Source of the DNA: Arthrobacter sp. StoSoilB19
Lineage (GTDB): Bacteria; Actinomycetota; Actinomycetes; Actinomycetales; Micrococcaceae
Length of the DNA: 64,000 bases
Assembly (NCBI RefSeq): GCF_019977275.1
Contig: NZ_AP024650.1
Location: forward strand, 4,092,001 to 4,156,000
Direction: 5' to 3'
Shown in pieces: positions 56,979-64,000 of the stretch; the first letter of the stretch is position 1, and each line of letters begins with the position of its first letter. Below the pieces are notes generated by a model. That model worked only from the letters and a program-made list of their open reading frames with translations, was not told where the DNA came from and did not search any database. Position numbers and translations under genes: made by a program.

Positions 56979-57575
56979 AGTAAAACAAAAACAGACACAA
57001 CCACAACCACCGGAAATAACGGCAGAAACAGCTGCACAAAATTTGAAACCAGCTAAAAACACCATGCACACCACGGGGTGGCGGCACAGCACAATCAACC
57101 AATTACATACATAATCGGTATCAACAAACTTGGCACACTATTGAGTTCTCAAACAACAGACACACCCGGCACCACCCAAACCAACGTCCAGGCTCGCTCC
57201 GGAGCAACTTTCCAAACTTACCCGGTTCCAACAAGCTTCGCAAATCAGCGTTACCGCGATCCACTCCACTCCAAAACCAGCCCCACCCGCGTCCGGCACG
57301 CCAAGAGGCGAACCATTTCCAGGCCGTTCAGTAAGGGGTTTGGCCGCTATCTTTCCGCTTCAGCGGCGGCGACTCAGAAAACAATACCCGCCCCCACACC
57401 CAACCGCAAATCGACCCCCGGGGGCCTCTTGTGCTGCCGGAAACCCCGGAATTCCGCGGTTTCCGGCAGCGTGGGCAAGTGATTTCCGCTTCTGAAGCTC
57501 GTTTGCTGTTTCTATGGAGTGGCTCACATCCGAAGAGGAGCCGAGGGAGTAGCCGAAGGGGGAGCCGGGACTTCC
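56979..57575 (-). promoter_or_regulatory. rrn leader and promoter region
   Basis: No gene. Reading the minus strand, the leader (57208 to 56979) carries TGTTTGAGAACTCAATAGTG (near 57137-57156), a conserved actinobacterial rrn-leader segment linked to antitermination and processing, and TTTGTTGATA (57119-57128), which pairs with the 16S-23S spacer. Confidence 0.6.
57215..57243 (-). promoter_or_regulatory. rrn operon 1 promoter
   Basis: On the minus strand TTGCGA (57243-57238) and TAAGTT (57220-57215) with a 17-base spacer form a good sigma-70-type promoter about 235 bases before 16S. Additional promoters further upstream are possible. Confidence 0.65.
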
Positions 57576-60500
57576 CTACCCCAGTACCTTGAGGACCACT
57601 TCGAAGTCGGCCTGCCTCGGCTTCAGCCGGTACGGCTCCAGAACGCCGGGGCCGCAGGCGGCGGTGCCAACGCCACGCATGAGATGGTCCACGTAGATGT
57701 AGCTCCGCCCGTCCGACACCAGATCCGGCCTGTGGTTTGCGGCATCCAGAGCCTGCATGCTGTACGGCCGGACTGTGAGGGCAAAGGGCTCGCCGGAAAG
57801 GTGCAGCTCCCTTCCGCCGGTGTGCAGGACAGCGGACCGCACGCCGGACCGGGCTCCCGACTCCTGGGGACGGACGTACTCAACGTCCAGCGCGGCAAGG
57901 GGCAGCTCGAACCATCCCGTCCGCGCACCCTGGCCGGTGTCCGGGTAGCCCTGGTGCGGGCCCTGGCCGAACCACCGCACCCCGGTGGTCCGGGAACCCA
58001 GCACCAGCTCCAGCCCGATCCGCGCCCATTCCACCTCGAAGCCGGCGTTGACCCAGTCCCCCACGGGCCTGACCTGCGTCCGCAGTCCCAGGGAGTCGGA
58101 GCTGGCGGTCCACAGGTAATCCACCAGCACACCGAACTGCTTGTCCGCGGCACCCATGCGCGTGCTGACGCGCAGGTACTCTCCGCCGTCAGGAGAAGTT
58201 TCCGCCCGGATGCCCAGCAGGCGGGTGTGGAGCCGGTGGAGTCCTGCGTCCTTCCACTGCGTCGCAAGGGGCCGTTCGTCCGGGCTTCCCCACTCGCGGC
58301 CGAGGTCGTTGTCGGTCGGGGGCCACCACAGGACCAGGCCGAACTTTTCCACGGGAAGTCCACCAATGGATGTGGGCATGCCGGTTGCCCGGTTGAACAC
58401 CGCGGTACCCAGCTGCAGTTCGTCCTGGCCGGCCTCCACCAGGTCCCGGGCCTGCACCCCCGTGCCTGGTGAGGCAAGGCGGACAGCCTGCCCCCAGGCA
58501 ACCTCGTGTCCTGCGGCAGCCCACCCAGTATCGGCGGCCAGCACAGCGCTGACGGTGAGCACCGCACCCGCGTCCTGCGCCAACCCCGCCACACACGCGG
58601 CAACCTCCGCCGGCAGCTCAACAACAGCCGTGGACTGCGCCGCAAGCGGCGCAACGGCCACCGTTCCCTCCAACCGTGTTCCGCCGTCGTCCTCCACCTT
58701 GTACTCAAAGCGGTAGGCGGAGGTGTCCGCAAAGTCCTGCCGGTTCCGCAGCGTGAAGCGGGCCCATGAGGAGGAAACGTCAATGCCCAGAGGCTCGATG
58801 ACCTTCTTGAAATCCAACAGCCCGGGACGAGGTTTGCGGTTGGCATCAACCAGCCCGTCCGTGACGAAGTTGCCGTCGTGGACTTCCTCGCCAAAGTCCC
58901 CGCCGTAAGCGAAGTGTTCACCGCCGCCCGGGGAGGGAACAAGGATCCCGTGCTCCAGCCACTCCCAGACAAAACCGCCCATCAGCCGCGGATACGTGTC
59001 GAACAGGTCCTGGTACTCGGTCATGCCACCCGGCCCGTTTCCCATGGCATGCACATATTCGCACAGCACGAACGGCATGGCTCGGCGCCGAGCGTCCAGT
59101 TCGGCGTCCTCAAGCGCCGGCTCGATGCCCTGCCCGATGAGCGCCGTCTCGGCCTGGCTGGCATACATCCGGGAGTAGACGTCCACGTACGGTGAGGACC
59201 AGTCGCCCTCGTAGTGGATGGGACGGGACGGGTCACGGTCCTTGGCCCAGCGGGACATCGCCGCAAGGTTCCGGCCGGTGCCTGCCTCGTTGCCCAGCGA
59301 CCACATGATCACGGAAGGGTGGTTCTTGTCGCGCTCAAGGGTTCGCTGCATCCGGTCCAGCAGGGCCTCCTCCCACTGCGGATCGTCGCTGGGGTTCTGT
59401 GCCCAGCCGGCGCTGTGGAAGCCGTGCGTTTCCAGGTCGCATTCCAGGACTACGTAGAAACCCAGCTGGTCTGCCAGCGCCAGGAACTCCGGGTGCGGCG
59501 GGTAGTGCGAGGTCCGGATGGCATTGATGTTGTGTTGCTTCATCAGCCGCAACTCCGCCTCCACCACGTCCCGCGGGACCACACGGCCCAGCCGGGGGTG
59601 GTGCTCGTGGCGGTTCACTCCCCGGAGCAGGATCCGGCGGCCGTTCACCTTGAACTGCGCGTCCTCGATGACGATGCTGCGGAAACCCACCTGCAGGGCA
59701 ACGGTCTCGCCCGGGGTGCTGACCGTTGCGCCATACAGGCGGGGAACTTCGGCGGACCAGGGCTGCACGCCGGGGACACGCTGCTCCGCCCCTGCTGGAA
59801 GTTCCAGGCCAAGTTCCGGAATGCGTACGACGGCGTCAATCGCCCGCCCGGCCCGGCTCACCTCGACGCGGAGCGTGCCCTCGCCCGTGCCCGGGTCATA
59901 GCCGGCGTGGACGAAGACGTCGTCGATGCCGTCCACCGGCCGCGCCTGCAGGGTGACGTCCCGGAAGATCCCCGGGAGCCACCACATGTCCTGGTCCTCC
60001 ACATAGCTGGCGGCGGAGAACTGGGCCACCCGCACGGTCAGCGTGTTGGCTCCCTCGACCAGGATGCCGGACACGTCGAATTCGTGGGCCAGGCGGCTTC
60101 CGCGGGTGGTCCCGAGCTCCACTCCGTTCAGCCACACGGTTCCGGCCGAGTCGATGCCGTCGAACCGGAGCACGGCGTGCGGGAAGAACTCCGGGCCGGC
60201 CTCAAAGGTCACCAGGTGATCGCCGATGGGGTTGGCGTCCGGTGGGTAGGGAGGTTCCACCGGGAAGGGAAACTGCACGTTGGTGTAGGCCGGAGAGCCG
60301 TGCCCGTGCATGTTCCAGCTGGAGGGGACGGGCAGCGGGGTGAAGCCGGAGAGGTCATTGCCCTGCTGCCAGTCGTCGTGTGGGGCCGCCCGGATTCCCG
60401 GGCTCAGCCGGAACTGCCATTCTCCGTTGAGTAGGAGCCGGGGTGCGTCGGACTCCAGGTAGGCCCGCGCCGGGAGGCTTCCCCGGCCGGGTCCCAGCGA

Positions 60501-60608
60501 GGCTAATTCTGCGACGTCTGCGGCAGCCGGATCGAGTCTGCGGTAGGAGGGTCTGGTCGCCGGAGCGGAGCCGTGGCCGGCAGTTGCGGCAGGGGTGTGG
60601 GCTGGCAT
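57576..60608 (-). CDS. lacZ: Beta-galactosidase, GH2 family (LacZ type)
   Basis: 1010 residues, full length for LacZ. The order is a jelly-roll start (LLNGEWQFRLSPG), two beta-sandwich domains, the TIM barrel with the general acid in IMWSLGNEAGTG and the nucleophile in FVLCEYVHAMGNG, then the large C-terminal domain (LGREWGSPDERPL; WFGQGPHQGYPDTGQGARTG). Hydrolyses lactose and other beta-galactosides in the cytosol; no signal peptide. Start ATG with AAGGA upstream. It follows its LacI-type regulator on the same strand, with a perfect operator between. No permease gene lies in the window. Confidence 0.95.
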   Translation of the reverse strand: MPAHTPAATAGHGSAPATRPSYRRLDPAAADVAELASLGPGRGSLPARAYLESDAPRLLLNGEWQFRLSPGIRAAPHDDWQQGNDLSGFTPLPVPSSWNMHGHGSPAYTNVQFPFPVEPPYPPDANPIGDHLVTFEAGPEFFPHAVLRFDGIDSAGTVWLNGVELGTTRGSRLAHEFDVSGILVEGANTLTVRVAQFSAASYVEDQDMWWLPGIFRDVTLQARPVDGIDDVFVHAGYDPGTGEGTLRVEVSRAGRAIDAVVRIPELGLELPAGAEQRVPGVQPWSAEVPRLYGATVSTPGETVALQVGFRSIVIEDAQFKVNGRRILLRGVNRHEHHPRLGRVVPRDVVEAELRLMKQHNINAIRTSHYPPHPEFLALADQLGFYVVLECDLETHGFHSAGWAQNPSDDPQWEEALLDRMQRTLERDKNHPSVIMWSLGNEAGTGRNLAAMSRWAKDRDPSRPIHYEGDWSSPYVDVYSRMYASQAETALIGQGIEPALEDAELDARRRAMPFVLCEYVHAMGNGPGGMTEYQDLFDTYPRLMGGFVWEWLEHGILVPSPGGGEHFAYGGDFGEEVHDGNFVTDGLVDANRKPRPGLLDFKKVIEPLGIDVSSSWARFTLRNRQDFADTSAYRFEYKVEDDGGTRLEGTVAVAPLAAQSTAVVELPAEVAACVAGLAQDAGAVLTVSAVLAADTGWAAAGHEVAWGQAVRLASPGTGVQARDLVEAGQDELQLGTAVFNRATGMPTSIGGLPVEKFGLVLWWPPTDNDLGREWGSPDERPLATQWKDAGLHRLHTRLLGIRAETSPDGGEYLRVSTRMGAADKQFGVLVDYLWTASSDSLGLRTQVRPVGDWVNAGFEVEWARIGLELVLGSRTTGVRWFGQGPHQGYPDTGQGARTGWFELPLAALDVEYVRPQESGARSGVRSAVLHTGGRELHLSGEPFALTVRPYSMQALDAANHRPDLVSDGRSYIYVDHLMRGVGTAACGPGVLEPYRLKPRQADFEVVLKVLG

Positions 60609-60641
60609 GGAGGTCCTTGAGGGGAGTTTCGGAAGTGCCTA

Positions 60642-60655
60642 CGTGAACGTTCACG
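60642..60655. promoter_or_regulatory. Operator upstream of lacZ
   Basis: CGTGAACGTTCACG is a perfect 14-bp palindrome with a central CG, 33 bases before the lacZ start. It fits a LacI-family site and the regulator is encoded immediately upstream. Confidence 0.8.
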
Positions 60656-60701
60656 CAGTTGCATGTTAAGCCTATCCGCTCGGTCATGATTTGAGTAGGG
60701 G

Positions 60702-61709
60702 TCAGGCTGATTGCCGGAGGACCAGTTGGTGCTGCAGGGTCAGGTGGGCGCCTGGGGTGCGGTCCTGGATGGCACCTGTGAGTAAACCATCCAGGAGTCC
60801 GACGGCGGCGCGGCCCACGGCGCGCAGGTCCAGTGCGAGGGTGGTCAGCTCAGGTGTGAGCAGTTCCCCCAGCGGTATCCCGTCCATGCCGATGACGGCA
60901 CACTCATTGGGGACGGAGGTGCCTGACTCCCGCAGTGCCTTCAAGGCGCCGGCTGCCATCAGGTCGTTGAAGGCGAGGATGCCATCGGGGCTCCCGCCTC
61001 CGGCCAGATGGAGGGCCACCGCCGACCGTGCCGCGGCCGCCGATGGCTGTGCCTGGAGGCGGGCGAGCTGGATGCCTGCCTCCGCTGCCACCGCGGCGGC
61101 GGCCGCGCTCCGGCTGCCGGCGGGGCCGCCCTGGTCCGAGTCCAGGAAGAGGATGCTCCGGCACCCGAGGGATGCGAGATGGCGGAGGGCGAGCCTGGCA
61201 GCGTGACGGTAGTCAAAGGAGATGCTGCCGGCGGTGCCGGCGTCCGGGGAGTCAAGGGCGACGACGGGACGGCGGCCCATCAGCGCCTGCGCCTCGTCCT
61301 GGTGGGGTGCAAGGTATCCGATCAGTGCATCCACCTGGGGCGCAAGCCGCGCGGCGGCGTCAACGGCGCTGCCGGTCCCGTGGCCGTAGTCGTCCACCAC
61401 CACGTTCCAGCCGCGCTCCGTGGCGGCCTCCACCACGCTTGAGGCAAAGGCCGGGAAATAGGGGTTGGTCAGGTCCGGGATGGCGAGGCCAACAGAGATC
61501 CGCGCGCCCTGCACAAGGCCCTTGGCGAAGCGGCTGGGGCTGTAGCCCATTTCTGCTGCGAGCTTTTGGACCCGGGCGCGGGTTTCCGCGCTGATGCCTG
61601 CCATGTCATTCATGGCCCGGGTGACGGTTTGGCGCGATACGCCTGCAGCGGCTGCCACATCCAGGATGGTTGCACGCCGGTCCCTGGGACTGGGCGTTCG
61701 GGGGGTCAT
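60702..61709 (-). CDS. LacI-family regulator of lacZ
   Basis: 335 residues from ATG 61709 (the frame is open to 61808). Helix-turn-helix TILDVAAAAGVSRQTVTRAM, hinge YSPSRFAKGLVQG, then the sensor domain ISVGLAIPDLTNPYFPAFAS and VVALDSPDAG... ending HLTLQHQLVLRQSA. It is directly upstream of lacZ; the palindrome at 60642 is the likely target. Not closely like E. coli LacI; it belongs to the broad GalR/LacI group. Confidence 0.92.
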   Translation of the reverse strand: MTPRTPSPRDRRATILDVAAAAGVSRQTVTRAMNDMAGISAETRARVQKLAAEMGYSPSRFAKGLVQGARISVGLAIPDLTNPYFPAFASSVVEAATERGWNVVVDDYGHGTGSAVDAAARLAPQVDALIGYLAPHQDEAQALMGRRPVVALDSPDAGTAGSISFDYRHAARLALRHLASLGCRSILFLDSDQGGPAGSRSAAAAAVAAEAGIQLARLQAQPSAAAARSAVALHLAGGGSPDGILAFNDLMAAGALKALRESGTSVPNECAVIGMDGIPLGELLTPELTTLALDLRAVGRAAVGLLDGLLTGAIQDRTPGAHLTLQHQLVLRQSA

Positions 61710-61774
61710 AAACGGTAAGTCTAGGCGGTGGCGAAGGCCCGTTTTGATACCGGTGATTGGTGGGTTAAATGTGG

Positions 61775-61802
61775 GAGGCCCCAACCTGGTGGTTGGGGCC
61801 TC
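61775..61802 (-). terminator. Terminator of rrn operon 2
   Basis: Same GAGGCCCCAACC / GGTTGGGGCCTC hairpin as at 51484. It lies about 65 bases upstream of the LacI gene start, so it isolates that gene from rRNA transcription. Confidence 0.85.
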
Positions 61803-61811
61803 GACCAATGT

Positions 61812-61932
61812 GTGTCCGGCGGTGACCTACTCTCCCACACCCTCCCGGGTGCAGTACCATCGGCGCTGTGGGTCTTAGCTTCCGGGTTCGGAATGGGACC
61901 GGGCGTTTCCCCCACGCTATGACCGCCGTAAC
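61812..61932 (-). rRNA. rrf: 5S rRNA (rrn operon 2)
   Basis: Identical by direct reading to the 5S at 51521-51641. Confidence 0.95.
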
Positions 61933-62103
61933 CCTTGTACCCGCCCGCCCGGTGTTTTGTTCGGGGGTGGGAAGTCTGGTGGTTACAACATTGTGGTGTT
62001 GTTATTCAGTTGTGGTGGTTCCGTGCCGTGACAACCCGTGTGTTGGGGGGTTGTTGGTTGGGAACCACATAGTGGACGCAAGCAGAGTTTGTATGTATCT
62101 GTG

Positions 62104-64000
<1,897 letters not shown>

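Overview
The window looks like chromosome of a high-GC actinobacterium of the Arthrobacter / Pseudarthrobacter group (Micrococcaceae). The reasons are strong GC bias at third codon positions, many GTG starts, ATGA/GTGA/TGATG translational couplings, a 16S-23S spacer without tRNA genes, and the type of catabolic gene content. Genus is inferred from overall character; no search was run.

Layout. 1-737 is the N-terminal part of cobalamin-dependent methionine synthase (metH, minus). 738-6716 is an accessory island of lower GC: a HEPN-domain protein coupled to a P-loop ATPase (1158-3334), decayed ABC-exporter and metH fragments (3655-4275), a TIR-like 'ASPGD' protein probably made from a leaderless mRNA (4504-5493), and a second, N-terminally truncated copy of the same ABC exporter (5736-6716). 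6717-8886 holds a luciferase-like monooxygenase and an alpha/beta hydrolase. 8972-15153 is a minus-strand sugar-acid-type operon (SAF-domain dehydrogenase, TRAP transporter, beta-hydroxyacid dehydrogenase, ABM-domain protein, gluconokinase), facing a divergent LacI regulator (15390-16424); a perfect 18-bp palindrome overlaps the predicted start of transcription. 16524-19665 carries an SRPBCC protein, a secreted polysaccharide deacetylase and an exported intradiol dioxygenase.

19993-33233 reads as a tricarboxylate (tricarballylate/aconitate-type) region: two GntR regulators, a TcuA-like flavoprotein, two PrpF-family isomerases, a three-gene ABC importer, a DctA symporter, a LysR regulator, a serine beta-lactamase-fold protein and a 28-residue cysteine-containing peptide. 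33450-42531 combines a polar amino-acid ABC importer, DUF1684, two flavin monooxygenases and, divergently, an FAD/NAD(P)-binding protein and a GNAT acetyltransferase. This set resembles the Bacillus yxe/ytm operons for S-substituted cysteines. 42580-50791 has housekeeping or less defined genes (HerA-like ATPase, membrane-anchored protein, DUF559 nuclease-like protein, thioredoxin-NHL protein, CtaG/CopD membrane protein). 50955-51239 is an HU protein.

51521-57000 is a complete rrn operon (minus), and 61812-64000 is the 3' part of a second, nearly identical one in the same orientation. Between them sit lacZ (57576-60608) and its LacI regulator (60702-61709), with a perfect palindrome just before lacZ.

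A recurrent hairpin (GGAAGG-TCGACGGCGGC type) sits mostly between convergent genes (8910, 16455, 19764, 33371, and a half copy near 29470) and looks like a dispersed intergenic repeat that also serves as terminator. No CRISPR array, tRNA gene, integrase or transposase was recognised.
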